This document shows positions 8,806 through 17,519 of a stretch of DNA of 37,473 nucleotides, piece by piece. Each line of letters opens with the position of its first letter. Within the stretch, counting starts at the first letter, position 1. A program made the translations under genes and the position numbers. Below the pieces are notes generated by a model. The model ran no database searches and was not told the origin of the DNA. It worked only from the letters and a program-made list of their open reading frames with translations. Source of the stretch: CAZRZN01 sp964604565 (lineage in GTDB: Bacteria; Pseudomonadota; Alphaproteobacteria; Rhodobacterales; Rhodobacteraceae). The DNA is taken from assembly GCA_964604565.1 (NCBI GenBank), contig CAZRZN010000014.1:1-37473 (forward strand), given 5' to 3'.

Positions 8806-9105
8806 GTCTATTTGAACCGTTATCGTGGCATGGTGTAGCAGAAGGGCCTAACCGACCGACGGCCTGCGGCGAGGATTCAGGGGCGTGTTTTTTACAGCTT
8901 GGCATAAATTTGCGCAAAAATTAAGCTGATATGGTTCGATCCGCTCTTGATTGTCTCTTTTGCAGGCACCTCATGCCCTTCATTTGGTCGGCACCTTGTC
9001 CGTGCTTGAGCCACGGATCGGCATCGGGCTGTTACTGTTTTCAGATGCTTGCAGAACCCGGAGACGTGCCGTCATGCCTATTGCAAGGCGACAGGAGAAA
9101 GCGAC
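8806..9105. promoter_or_regulatory. Divergent control region between importer operon and DUF1028 gene, with AT-rich dyads
   Basis: This region separates the two outward-reading units. Around 8895-8928 it is AT-rich and contains an inverted repeat CAGCTT ... AAGCTG enclosing the palindrome TTTGCGCAAA (8909-8918). On the minus strand TTGCGC and TAAAAA are 17 bases apart and could be a weak promoter for the importer. The palindromes are seen; their use as an operator is inference. Confidence 0.45.
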
Positions 9106-9855
9106 ATGACCTATTCCATCGTAGCCAGAGACCCCGAAACAGGCGCATTCGGCATCGCCGTGGCCAGCCGCTTTTTCGCCTGCGGATCGCTGGTGCCGCA
9201 TGTCAGCGCAACAGCAGCCTTTGCCAGCCAGGCCTTCGTGAACCCGCTTTGGGGCATTGAAGGGCTCGCCCGCCTCGGTGATGGAGAGTCCCCCGAAACG
9301 GTCCTGACCGACTTAATCAGGCGCGACGCGGGTCAGGCCACGCGACAGGCACACATGATTTCACCTGATGGCGCAACAGCTCAGCACACCGGCGCGGATT
9401 GTGTCCCATGGGCCGGACATGTGAGCGCGGAAAACGTCTCCGTCGCGGGGAACATGCTGGCCGGCCCCGCCGTGGTCGAAGATACCTTGGCCGCCTGGGG
9501 GAAAGCCCAGGACTTGCCCTTTGCCCAACGGTTCATGGCGGCAATGGAAGCTGGCGAGCGCGCAGGCGGAGACAAGCGCGGCAAGCAGGCCGCCGCTCTG
9601 CTCATCCATTCGGGCCAGCCCTATCCCGCGCTTGACCTGCGCGTGGACGACCACGCCGACCCGCTGGCAGAACTGAGGCGCCTGATGGATGTGGCCGAAG
9701 AACGCTATACGGTTTTCCGCACAGCCATACCAACAGTGGAGAATTTTTCCGGTATGGTGGATCGCGCGCCGCTGGACGCGGCAATTGCCGCGAATGAAAG
9801 ACAGCGCGCGGAGAATGGCGTGATCTCACGATCCTTCGCCACACCGCCCGACTGA
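9106..9855 (+). CDS. DUF1028 family protein, predicted Ntn-hydrolase-like
   Basis: This 249-residue protein has the clear DUF1028 opening: TYSIVARDPETGAFGIAVAS, then FACGSLVPHV and later GNMLAG and KQAAALLI. No signal peptide is visible, so it is probably cytoplasmic. The ATG at 9106 is set by AGGAGAAA five bases upstream, which makes threonine the second residue. I recall DUF1028 being grouped with the Ntn-hydrolase fold, in which a Thr, Ser or Cys exposed at the N terminus is the nucleophile; Thr2 after methionine removal would fit. The gene is divergent from a complete peptide importer, a neighbourhood I recall for this family, so processing of an imported peptide or amide is a reasonable but unproven role. 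Confidence 0.88.
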   Translation: MTYSIVARDPETGAFGIAVASRFFACGSLVPHVSATAAFASQAFVNPLWGIEGLARLGDGESPETVLTDLIRRDAGQATRQAHMISPDGATAQHTGADCVPWAGHVSAENVSVAGNMLAGPAVVEDTLAAWGKAQDLPFAQRFMAAMEAGERAGGDKRGKQAAALLIHSGQPYPALDLRVDDHADPLAELRRLMDVAEERYTVFRTAIPTVENFSGMVDRAPLDAAIAANERQRAENGVISRSFATPPD

Positions 9856-10193
9856 CGAGGGCGCGCGTGCCGGACAGAACTGGATCGGGATGTGAGATGT
9901 TTATGGGTTTGGGGGCGATTGAGCCCGCAAACAGATGTCGTCCAACCTGTTATCCGGATAGATGGCTGCCGCAAATGCCCGACCGCGCCCATTTTTCCGA
10001 AGAAACCGGGACGCGCTGGACCGCCGCCTTAGCCACCCGCACCGCCAGATCGGGGTTCGCGCACCAACGCCCCTGCCCCATGGCGATGCCGGGCAAACGC
10101 GATTGAAGGTCAGGTATCCCACCCCACCCTCGCAAGGCCACCTGTGCTAATCTCGCGCTGAACACTCCCGTTCGTCCCGCTGCGAGGCACCAG
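9856..10193. other. Intergenic region without a recognisable gene
   Basis: Open frames on the minus strand (9901-10122 and 9950-10258) have no ribosome-binding site and no recognisable family; the longer one also runs into the protease gene. I see no strong terminator after the DUF1028 gene. The protease promoter should be in the last 100 bases. Confidence 0.45.
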
Positions 10194-12293
10194 ATGCGCC
10201 TGTTCAGACATTGTATCGCCGCCCTTCTGGTCGCTGGCCCTGCGCTGGCGCAGGACATGATCGGCTTCGACCTCGAGTCTTTCGGAAAGGTCGTCCTGTC
10301 GCGACATCAGGTCGCCCTCGATGCAATTCCGGAAGCCGCCTTCGGGGCCTACAACAACGAATTCATCTCGACCTATTCCACGCAGTCCATTTTTGCCCGC
10401 ATCGGACGGTCTGTTGGCCGCCTCGACGTGGCCACCGACACCGGAGTCTTCCCCTGCACCGCCTTTCTGGTCAGCGACGATCTGATCATGACCAACAATC
10501 ACTGCGTGCCGGGCATCACGGAAAACGACCGCGCAGGCGCCACGGCGATTGTCGGCGTGCAGTTCGTGGTGGGATACGTTCAGGAAGGTGTCACCGAAGG
10601 CACCAAAAGGTTCCTTGTGGACCCTGCCCCGGTGGAAACGTCGAAACCGCTCGATTATACGCTGCTGCGCATTCTCAGGGACACGCCGGGCCGCGACTTC
10701 GGCGCACTGCAACTGGCCGCCAACACGCCGCACGACAACGACCCCTTCTGGATTATCGGCCATCCCATGGGGGAGGCCCAGCGGATCAGCCGGGAGAAAT
10801 GCCGCGCGAATGCCCCTGCCTTGTCGGACGGCAAGCTGCTGCACACCTGCGACACCATGCCGGGCAACTCCGGCTCGCCGGTGATCGATGCCAGCACGCA
10901 ACGGGTGATCGGCTTGCATCACGCCGGATCGGCCAACAACAGCGTCAACTACGCGGTTCCAATGTCGCGGATTCTTGCGGCCAGCACAGTGCTGGGTGCG
11001 CTCGCGCCTGCGTCGGAGACCTCTCCCGATCCCGAAAGGCTGGCGTTTGGCAGGTTGTCCGATGCGCTGTCCATGGTCGACGCCGACGAACGCCTGTTCG
11101 CGCTGGAAACCTTGGTCGAGGACTCCCCCGGCACGTCGGCCGCACGCACGGCCGGCCAGTTGATCGCCACACTTCGGTCCGCGTCCCGGCCAAAGCCTGT
11201 TGCGCCCACGCCCGATCTGGCGGAGCGCATGGCAGACAACGCGGATGTGCAGGATTGCGACCGATACGCTGGCGACAGCTTTCACCCCGACCGCGCCCGC
11301 GGCCTGATGCTTCAAGAGGGCCTCCGGTTCGAGGACATTGACCCACAGCGCGGCCTAGCCGCCTGCCTGCGCGCTCTTGACGCCTTTCCCGACCATCCTC
11401 GCATGACCGCCTTCCTCGGCGAGGCGCTGGCGGCTGCCAACCGTCATGAAGAGGCGCTTGATGCCTACCGGAACGCGGCACGCGCGGGCGATGCTATCGG
11501 TCAGGCCGGCTTTGGCATCGCCAATCTGCACGGATACGGCACAGAGGTGTCTTATCCGGCCGCGTTGGACTGGCTTACGAAATCCGCCGATCAGGGATAT
11601 CCGATTGCCCAGACCGGACTGGCGGTCATGTATCACAACGGTCTCGGGGTGGAGCAATCCGGCGACATCGCGCTTGGCCTCTACCTTAAGGCGGCCGAAC
11701 AGGGCTACCACGGCGCGCAGGACCAGCTGGGGGATCTTTACGCGCGCGGCGATCTCGTCGAACAGAGCCCCGAAAAAGCGGCGATCTGGTACGAAAAGGC
11801 CGCCCTGCAAGGCAATGCCGATGCGCAGTATAATCTTGGCAACCTTCACGCGGCCGGGCTGAACGGGACACAATCGGACGAAGCCGCCGCAGAGTGGTAT
11901 CAAAAGGCCGCGGAGCAGGACCATGCCATGGCGCAGACGGCATTGGGAACGTTCCATTTCCAGGGCCGCGGGGTGCCACAATCCGATATCGACGCCGCAA
12001 GATGGTTTGCCCGTGCCGCGGACAAGGAACAGGCCGATGCCCTGCTCAGCCTCGGGTGGATGAATGAGACCGGACGCGGCATGGCTCAGAACACGGATCG
12101 GGCGGCGGATTTCTATATCCGTGCCTTGCGGGCGGGCAATGACTGGCCCGTGGTGCGCGATGCAGGGGCTTGGTCCACGCCAACCGCCCGCGCCCTGCAA
12201 GATGCGCTGACCACAGCAGGCGCTTACACCGGCCCTGTGACAGGCCAGATCGGCACGAAGACACAGGACGCGATGCGCAGTCTGATCCCCTGA
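10194..12293 (+). CDS. Exported trypsin-like serine protease fused to Sel1 repeats and a peptidoglycan-binding-like tail
   Basis: This 699-residue protein has four parts. Residues 1-19 are a Sec signal (LFRHCIAALLVAGPALAQ). Residues 65-270 are a trypsin-like domain with a plausible full triad: His103 in TNNHC, Asp154 in LDYTLLRI and Ser226 in GNSGSPV. Cysteines at 88/104 and 203/219 could form disulfides in the periplasm. A linker at 350-430 holds CDRYAGDSFHPDRARG, a motif I associate with alphaproteobacterial Sel1 proteins. Six Sel1 (TPR-like) repeats at 433-648 have an exact 36-residue period. Residues 658-698 (STPTARALQDAL...GTKTQDAMRSL) resemble a peptidoglycan-binding helical domain. I infer a periplasmic protease with a protein-binding and possibly wall-anchoring tail. 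It stands alone, convergent with the Trm112-like operon. Confidence 0.9.
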   Translation: MRLFRHCIAALLVAGPALAQDMIGFDLESFGKVVLSRHQVALDAIPEAAFGAYNNEFISTYSTQSIFARIGRSVGRLDVATDTGVFPCTAFLVSDDLIMTNNHCVPGITENDRAGATAIVGVQFVVGYVQEGVTEGTKRFLVDPAPVETSKPLDYTLLRILRDTPGRDFGALQLAANTPHDNDPFWIIGHPMGEAQRISREKCRANAPALSDGKLLHTCDTMPGNSGSPVIDASTQRVIGLHHAGSANNSVNYAVPMSRILAASTVLGALAPASETSPDPERLAFGRLSDALSMVDADERLFALETLVEDSPGTSAARTAGQLIATLRSASRPKPVAPTPDLAERMADNADVQDCDRYAGDSFHPDRARGLMLQEGLRFEDIDPQRGLAACLRALDAFPDHPRMTAFLGEALAAANRHEEALDAYRNAARAGDAIGQAGFGIANLHGYGTEVSYPAALDWLTKSADQGYPIAQTGLAVMYHNGLGVEQSGDIALGLYLKAAEQGYHGAQDQLGDLYARGDLVEQSPEKAAIWYEKAALQGNADAQYNLGNLHAAGLNGTQSDEAAAEWYQKAAEQDHAMAQTALGTFHFQGRGVPQSDIDAARWFARAADKEQADALLSLGWMNETGRGMAQNTDRAADFYIRALRAGNDWPVVRDAGAWSTPTARALQDALTTAGAYTGPVTGQIGTKTQDAMRSLIP

Positions 12294-12603
12294 GCCGGTC
12301 TGGCCACCGGACGGGGCGCAGCAGACCATGTGCGCGTCCCGATCCCCCGCTGACCGGAAGTCTTGGCGATTTTTCGAAAGCACCGCCGGTATGATCCGAC
12401 GTCTTACAAACAATGAATAAATGCGGGCGACAGACACTGATTTCTGTCGAGACATGGCCACGTGCCGTTGCCAGCTTTGTTCAATCAATGAACGAGCCTG
12501 CCCTGCCGCATTCACGGGGCGGAAACTTGGGACACAGAACACCAGATACGGGTTCAGGTGCACGCCGTAAACAGACCTGCGAAGTCTCCCGGATAACGTG
12601 CGC
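12294..12603. other. Convergent intergenic region with a small inverted repeat
   Basis: The protease gene and the leftward Trm112-like gene converge on this space. It holds a 7-bp perfect inverted repeat (CGACAGA/TCTGTCG, 12428-12449) with an 8-base loop but no T-tract. It could act as a weak bidirectional terminator. No gene is recognisable. Confidence 0.4.
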
Positions 12604-12783
12604 CTAGTCCAGAACGCGCGCCTCATCCTGAAGCATCACGGGAATCCCGTCACGGATCGGGTAGGCAAGATTGGCCGCTTCGCTGATCAGTTCCTGTTGC
12701 TCCGCATTGTAGCGCAGACGGGCCTGCGTCACCGGACAGACCAATCCCTCCAGCATGCGTCGGTCAAAGGTGCCGCCACTCAC
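12604..12783 (-). CDS. Trm112 family protein (UPF0434/YcaR-like)
   Basis: This is a 59-residue protein. FDRRMLEGLVCPVTQARLRY and the ending AYPIRDGIPVMLQDEARVLD match the short Trm112/YcaR family, which in other organisms acts as a small partner of methyltransferases. I choose the GTG at 12783 over the ATG at 12756 because the residues before the internal Met (TFDRRM) agree with related proteins, and because the GTG overlaps the stop of the upstream gene (GTGA, 12783-12780), implying translational coupling. It has only one of the cysteines seen in zinc-binding Trm112 proteins. It is the last gene of the cnoX unit. Confidence 0.85.
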   Translation of the reverse strand: MSGGTFDRRMLEGLVCPVTQARLRYNAEQQELISEAANLAYPIRDGIPVMLQDEARVLD

Positions 12784-13421
12784 TGGATCAGATCCTCCTC
12801 GCCGCCGCGCATCGCGTATTCGATCAGCGTCACGAGAGTTTCCCGTCGCGTGCTGAGCGACGGCGCCTCAAGCAATGCCTGTTTGTCCTCCGGATTGAAC
12901 TCCAGCAGCATCGACAGCGAATTCAAGAGCAGCTCGTCATCCGCCTGCTCCAATGTTGACCAGTCCGCAGACAGTTCCTTTGAGCTGAAGAAACGGTCAA
13001 GCAGATCCATGAACTTCGCACGATCGAACCCGGGATCCGTTTCCGACCCCTGAAGGTCTCTTTCGAACCCGTCCCAGTTGACCTCGCAGCGCCGGTAGGG
13101 TGTGAACCCCTCCACCTCTCCGGTGATCCGGAAGCGGGACATGCCGCTCAACGTGATCATGTAGCGGCCGTCCTCGGTTTCGGAAAACTGTGTCACCCTG
13201 CCGGAGCAGCCGATGCGGTGCAGGCCGTCCTCTTCACGGCCCGGCACCTGATTGGGCTGGACCATGCCGATGAGGCGCGTCTCCGTCTTGAGGCAATCAT
13301 CCAACATCGCCAGATAGCGTGGCTCGAAGATATGAAGCGGAAGGCGCGCCCTGGGGAGGAGGAGCGCACCGGGAAGCGGGAAGACCGGGATCGTGCCCGG
13401 CATATCTTTGAACCTTGTCAT
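12780..13421 (-). CDS. LON substrate-binding domain protein
   Basis: This 213-residue protein consists of the N-terminal substrate-recognition domain of the Lon protease (PUA-like fold) without the ATPase and protease parts. The opening IPVFPLPGALLLPRARLPLHIFEPRYLAML is diagnostic, followed by the GRVTQFSETEDGRYMITLSG strand region and a helical C-terminal part. The function of such stand-alone Lon-N proteins is not established. It follows cnoX by 27 bases and overlaps the Trm112-like gene by 4, so the three are probably one operon. The link to a chaperone-like thioredoxin suggests protein quality control, which is inference. Confidence 0.92.
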   Translation of the reverse strand: MTRFKDMPGTIPVFPLPGALLLPRARLPLHIFEPRYLAMLDDCLKTETRLIGMVQPNQVPGREEDGLHRIGCSGRVTQFSETEDGRYMITLSGMSRFRITGEVEGFTPYRRCEVNWDGFERDLQGSETDPGFDRAKFMDLLDRFFSSKELSADWSTLEQADDELLLNSLSMLLEFNPEDKQALLEAPSLSTRRETLVTLIEYAMRGGEEDLIQ

Positions 13422-13448
13422 AGCGAGTGATCTAGCCTGTCGAATACG

Positions 13449-14363
13449 TCAGGCAAATATCATTGAGCTTAGCCTGCGGCGTCCGTTCAGAGCCACCGGA
13501 TCCTGCGGCTTCAACGCCTCGAAGATCGTGAAAAGCTGGGTCTTTGCCGCGCCGTCGTTCCATTCGCGGTCCCGGCGGAAAAGTTCGAGAAGATGATCGA
13601 CCGCCCCCTGACCGTCGCCCGAGGCATAAAGGGCCTGCGCCAGATCGTAGCGCGCCTGATGGTCGTCCGGGTCCGCTTCGACCCTTGCCTGAAGATCGCC
13701 GATGGGTCCGGCGTTTTCGGCCTGCTGCGCCAGCGCCAGCTGCGCATGGGCGGCTTCCAGTTCCGGCGCCTTGGAAATCTCGACCGGGGCGCCGTTCAGG
13801 ATTGCCTCGGCCTGTGCCAGATCGCCCATCGCGATATGGGCCCGCACCATGCCGCCATAGGCCACCGCATGGTTTGGTTCTTCACCAAGGATCGCGGCAA
13901 AAGTCTGCGCTGCGTCCGCCGCCGCGCCCTGCTCCAGCATCTCTTCGGCTGCGGCGATCGCGTCGTCCAGCCCGCCAGAGGTATCCCCACCGCCGGCCTG
14001 TGCGACACGGTCGACAAAGGCCTTGATCTCGGACCCCGGAACCGCGCCCTGAAACCCGTCGACCGGCTGGCCCTTGTGAAAGGCATAGACCGTGGGGATC
14101 GACTGGATCCGAAGTTGCGACGCGATCGACTGCGCCTCATCGACATTGACCTTGACCATCTTCACGGCGCCGTTGGCCGCCTTGACCGCATCCTCGAGAA
14201 GCGGACCAAGCGTCTTGCAAGGGCCGCACCAGGGCGCCCAGAAATCGACGATGACGGGTATTTCGGCAGAGCCGTCCACGACCTCGGCCATGAACTCGGC
14301 TTCCGAGATATCCTTGACCAAATCGCTCTTGGCCTGTTGTTGGCCGCCGCCCAGTTCCAGCAT
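13449..14363 (-). CDS. cnoX: Thioredoxin-TPR co-chaperone CnoX (YbbN-like)
   Basis: This 304-residue protein has an N-terminal thioredoxin fold (residues 15-125) with an intact active site W45-C-G-P-C-K50 and the cis-proline motif SIPTVYAF, followed by a helical TPR-like region (about 130-304). The family member in E. coli (CnoX/YbbN) is a holdase that hands proteins to GroEL and lacks the redox CxxC; alphaproteobacterial members such as that of Caulobacter keep it. The ATG at 14363 follows GAGGGGACGAG. It is the first gene of a unit with the Lon-domain and Trm112-like genes. Confidence 0.93.
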   Translation of the reverse strand: MLELGGGQQQAKSDLVKDISEAEFMAEVVDGSAEIPVIVDFWAPWCGPCKTLGPLLEDAVKAANGAVKMVKVNVDEAQSIASQLRIQSIPTVYAFHKGQPVDGFQGAVPGSEIKAFVDRVAQAGGGDTSGGLDDAIAAAEEMLEQGAAADAAQTFAAILGEEPNHAVAYGGMVRAHIAMGDLAQAEAILNGAPVEISKAPELEAAHAQLALAQQAENAGPIGDLQARVEADPDDHQARYDLAQALYASGDGQGAVDHLLELFRRDREWNDGAAKTQLFTIFEALKPQDPVALNGRRRLSSMIFA

Positions 14364-14562
14364 CTCGTCCCCTCGCAGGTTTGCAAATATCGTGCGTGGT
14401 AGATGGCGCAGGGTAGCCTTGGATGCAAGGGGGAGGGGCCGACAGTCGCGCTGCGGCGCCAGTCGTTACGGGGTTCCGGCGCCCAGCAGTCGAATCCCGC
14501 AGTATGGGATCATCGCGTCGGCCGGCGGCGACGGCGGTCAAGGCGCCTCCCGCAGCGCTGCG

Positions 14563-15351
14563 TCACAGGTCGAAGGTGGCAAAGACCGGCGCGTGATCCG
14601 ACGGCTTTTCCCATCCCCGCGCCGCACGCAGAATGCGGCTGGAATGCGCAGCATTGGCGATATCAGGCGTCGCCCAGACGTGGTCAAGACGCCGCCCCTT
14701 GTCGGCGGCATCCCAGTCCTTGGCGCGGTAGGACCACCAGCTATACAGTTTGCCCACCGGCAGGTCCTTGCGGGTGACATCGACCCAGGCACCGGCGTCC
14801 TGCGTTTCTCCAAGCGCCTCGACCTCGACCGGCGTGTGGGAAATGACCTTGAGCATCTTCTTGTGGTCCCAGACGTCGTCTTCCAGTGGAGCGATGTTCA
14901 GATCGCCGACAAGAATGGCCTTTTGCGGTCTTTCACCGCCAAACCAGTCGCGCATGGCCGCGACATAATCCAGCTTCTGACCGAACTTCATATTCGCCTC
15001 CCGGTCTGGGACATCCCCGCCCGCGGGCACGTAGAAATTGTGGATGGTCACACCGTTGTCCAGCTGCGCTGCAACGTGGCGCGCCTGCCCAAGGTCGGCA
15101 AGATCCCGATCGCCGGCATCCTTCAGCGGCATCCGGGAAAGGATCGCCACACCGTTGTAGCCCTTTTGGCCACGGGCAACCATGTGATGGTAGCCTTGGG
15201 CGGCAAACGCCTCATGCGGGATCTTGTCCACCGGAGATTTGCATTCCTGCAGGCACAGAACATCGGGCGCCTCTTCCTGCAACAGCCTCTCGACCAGACC
15301 GGCCCGCAGGCGGACGGAATTGATGTTCCAGGTGGCGATGGTGAACGGCAT
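14563..15351 (-). CDS. xth: Exodeoxyribonuclease III (AP endonuclease)
   Basis: This 262-residue enzyme of the EEP superfamily cleaves DNA at abasic sites and degrades strands 3' to 5'. Visible metal and catalytic motifs are the N-terminal TWNINSVRLR, LQECK (metal-binding Glu), GDLNIAPLEDDVWD, RRLDHVWAT and the terminal SDHAPVFATF with the catalytic Asp-His. The length is typical. I start at the ATG at 15351 (MPFTIATWN), since an in-frame extension to 15396 adds residues not seen in the family. The gene follows the AstE/AspA-like gene by about 100 bases. Confidence 0.95.
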   Translation of the reverse strand: MPFTIATWNINSVRLRAGLVERLLQEEAPDVLCLQECKSPVDKIPHEAFAAQGYHHMVARGQKGYNGVAILSRMPLKDAGDRDLADLGQARHVAAQLDNGVTIHNFYVPAGGDVPDREANMKFGQKLDYVAAMRDWFGGERPQKAILVGDLNIAPLEDDVWDHKKMLKVISHTPVEVEALGETQDAGAWVDVTRKDLPVGKLYSWWSYRAKDWDAADKGRRLDHVWATPDIANAAHSSRILRAARGWEKPSDHAPVFATFDL

Positions 15352-15453
15352 GAGGCGACTCCCGGCTTGCGCTGCGCGACACTGCCAAGACCACACCGCG
15401 CGCGCAACCGCGTTTCGGCGCGGCCATCAATGGCTGAACATCTCTGGCTTCAA

Positions 15454-16491
15454 TCAGATGATCTCATCTTCGTCGAACAGGGGCGGCGCCGTCAGTTCCG
15501 CATCGAAACGCTCGGCCGCGGCCTCGGCCGTCGACGGCTCCACCGGTTCCGCGATATGGAACAGCGCGTCTCCCTCATTCACCACCGGCAGGTCGGAGCG
15601 TCCGACAAGAATGCCCGTCGCCTCTGCAACCACTTCGACCTCCCGTTCCCCGAACGGGTCCGAGACAAGGCCAAGCACCTGTCCAGCCTCGACGAAATCA
15701 CCCCGCCGCTTCAACGTCCGCAGCAATCCCCCGGACGGCGCACGGGCCCAGGATGACCTTTCGCAGACCACGGACACCCCCCGCGCCTTGGGCACACCCC
15801 GCCCCGGGATCATACCCAGCCGCGTCATGACCCGAAGGATACCCGCCACGCCGGCCCGCGCGGCATGTTCGTCGAACCGCAACCCTTCGCCCGCCTCGTA
15901 GAGCAGCAGGTCCACACCGGCCTCTTCTGCCATAAGCCGCAACGAGCCCTCCCGGGTCTTGGACAAGAGCGTGACCGGGGCGGCGAAGGCCGCGCCGAGA
16001 TCGCGCAGTTTCGGATTGCCCGGCGTCAGTCGGATCTGTGGCAGGTTCGTGCGGCCCACCGCTGCGGAATGCAGGTCGATACCCAAATCGCAGCGCGTGA
16101 CGATCTCTGTCAGGAACAGATGTGCCAGCCGAGACGCCAGAGATCCCTGCGGGGACCCGGGAAAACTTCGGTTCAAATCGCGACGGTCCGGCAGATACCG
16201 CGACCGATTGATGAAACCGAAGGAGTTCACGATCGGCACCGCGACCAATGTCCCGGTGAGCCGCGAGAGCGGCGCGGCGCGCAGCAGACGCCGCACGATC
16301 TCCACCCCGATCACCTCGTCGCCGTGAATCGCGGCGGACACGAACATCACCGGCCCCGGACGCCGCCCGTGCACCACATGCGCCGAAAGCGTCACCGGAG
16401 TGTGGTCCGACAGAACCGACACCGGAAGATCCACGGTGCGCCGGGTGCCTGCGGTGATCTCTTCATCGCCCAGAACAAAGGGGTCTTGCAT
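15454..16491 (-). CDS. Succinylglutamate desuccinylase/aspartoacylase (AstE/AspA) family protein
   Basis: This 345-residue protein belongs to the zinc carboxypeptidase-like M14 family. The likely zinc ligands are His56 and Glu59 in AAIHGDEVIG and His141 in GIDLHSAAVG. The substrate-carboxylate segment NRSFPGSPQG is present, as is a C-terminal beta-barrel domain (VVAEATGILVGRSDLPVVNEGDALFHI) typical of these amidohydrolases. The start at 16491 is supported by TTGGAGGGACG just upstream; the frame is open further but without a site. The exact N-acyl amino acid or amide substrate is not known. No arginine-catabolism (ast) or ectoine genes are adjacent, so I leave the symbol blank. Confidence 0.9.
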   Translation of the reverse strand: MQDPFVLGDEEITAGTRRTVDLPVSVLSDHTPVTLSAHVVHGRRPGPVMFVSAAIHGDEVIGVEIVRRLLRAAPLSRLTGTLVAVPIVNSFGFINRSRYLPDRRDLNRSFPGSPQGSLASRLAHLFLTEIVTRCDLGIDLHSAAVGRTNLPQIRLTPGNPKLRDLGAAFAAPVTLLSKTREGSLRLMAEEAGVDLLLYEAGEGLRFDEHAARAGVAGILRVMTRLGMIPGRGVPKARGVSVVCERSSWARAPSGGLLRTLKRRGDFVEAGQVLGLVSDPFGEREVEVVAEATGILVGRSDLPVVNEGDALFHIAEPVEPSTAEAAAERFDAELTAPPLFDEDEII

Positions 16492-16621
16492 TATCGTCCC
16501 TCCAATGCACCAAGGCTTAGACCGGGAAACACCTCGGGAAAACACCCGAATGGTCGATCGCGCCGCATTGGAACCGGGCACCCCCTGATAGTCGGTTCAC
16601 GGCGAACGGAACTGAACAGAC

Positions 16622-16641
16622 GGGCGCCCGCCAAGGCGCCC
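16622..16641 (-). terminator. Possible terminator hairpin after the peroxiredoxin gene
   Basis: A perfect 7-bp stem (GGGCGCC/GGCGCCC) with a six-base loop starts 28 bases beyond the peroxiredoxin stop. There is no good T-run, so this is a weak call. Confidence 0.4.
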
Positions 16642-16669
16642 GCAAGAAAACCGCATGTGACCGCCCGCG

Positions 16670-17323
16670 TTATGCCGGCATCTTTGTGGTGCGCAGATAG
16701 GGCAGCACCACGTCGATTTCGCCGAATTTTTCCCGCGCCTGCGCGTCATCGAGAGACATTGCCACGATCACATCCTGTCCCATCGACCAGTTCGCCGGCG
16801 TGGCGAGCGGCGCCTCGTAGGTGGTCTGCAACGCGTCGAGAGCGCGCAGCACCTCGGCAAAGTTGCGCCCAACCGACATCGGATAGGTCATCATCAACTG
16901 AACCTTCTTGTTCGGCGCGATGATGAAGACGCTGCGCACCGTGGCGCTGTCTGCGGGTGTGCGGCCATCGGGCAGATATGCCTCTGCCGGCAGCATGTCG
17001 AGCGCCTTGGACACGGCCAAATCCTCATCGGCGATGATCGGAAAGCCCGCGGGAGCGCCGGAGGTTTTTTCGATGTCACCCTTCCACTTCTTGTGTTCCG
17101 CGACCGCATCCACCGAAATACCCATGACCTTCGTCCCACGCTTTTCCCATTCGGCGGCCAGCTGGGCCACGGCGCCGAATTCGGTGGTGCAAACCGGTGT
17201 GAAATCCTTGGGGTGAGAGAACAGGATTGCCCAGCTGTCGCCGATCCAGTCGTGCAGGGTGATTTCACCCAGATCTGTTGTAACAGTGAGATTGGGGAGT
17301 TCATCGTTGATACGTAATGCCAT
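16670..17323 (-). CDS. 1-Cys peroxiredoxin (Prx6 family)
   Basis: This 217-residue thiol peroxidase reduces hydrogen and alkyl peroxides in the cytoplasm. The peroxidatic Cys45 lies in HPKDFTPVCTTEF. No other cysteine occurs in the protein, so it is a true 1-Cys enzyme that must be recycled by an external thiol, plausibly glutathione, whose synthesis gene lies in the same window. The Prx6-type C-terminal domain (YPMSVGRNFAEVLRALDALQ, then NWSMGQDVIV) is complete. The ATG at 17323 follows AAAGGATC. It is divergent from an aldehyde dehydrogenase gene across about 200 bases. Confidence 0.94.
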   Translation of the reverse strand: MALRINDELPNLTVTTDLGEITLHDWIGDSWAILFSHPKDFTPVCTTEFGAVAQLAAEWEKRGTKVMGISVDAVAEHKKWKGDIEKTSGAPAGFPIIADEDLAVSKALDMLPAEAYLPDGRTPADSATVRSVFIIAPNKKVQLMMTYPMSVGRNFAEVLRALDALQTTYEAPLATPANWSMGQDVIVAMSLDDAQAREKFGEIDVVLPYLRTTKMPA

Positions 17324-17519
17324 GAGACTGATCCTTTCATTGAAAGAGCCCGCGATGCCGTGGGTCAACACGCGAGATATACACTGTTTTCGAAGCGTAA
17401 AGGCCTTGCCTTGCACCCGGGTCTACAGGGTGACAGACTGTCGCAAACCCCCGACACGGCGATCAGGAACACCATCCTGAGGAAGCCTCAAGGGGCAGAA
17501 TTCAGCTTTGGAGCATGCA

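Noticed and set aside
9950..10258. Possible small gene or gene remnant on the minus strand
   Set aside because: It overlaps the signal-peptide region of the protease gene and has no recognisable domain or ribosome-binding site.
11355..12626. 423-codon open frame on the minus strand
   Set aside because: It is antisense to the Sel1 repeats of the protease gene and has no family resemblance or ribosome-binding site.
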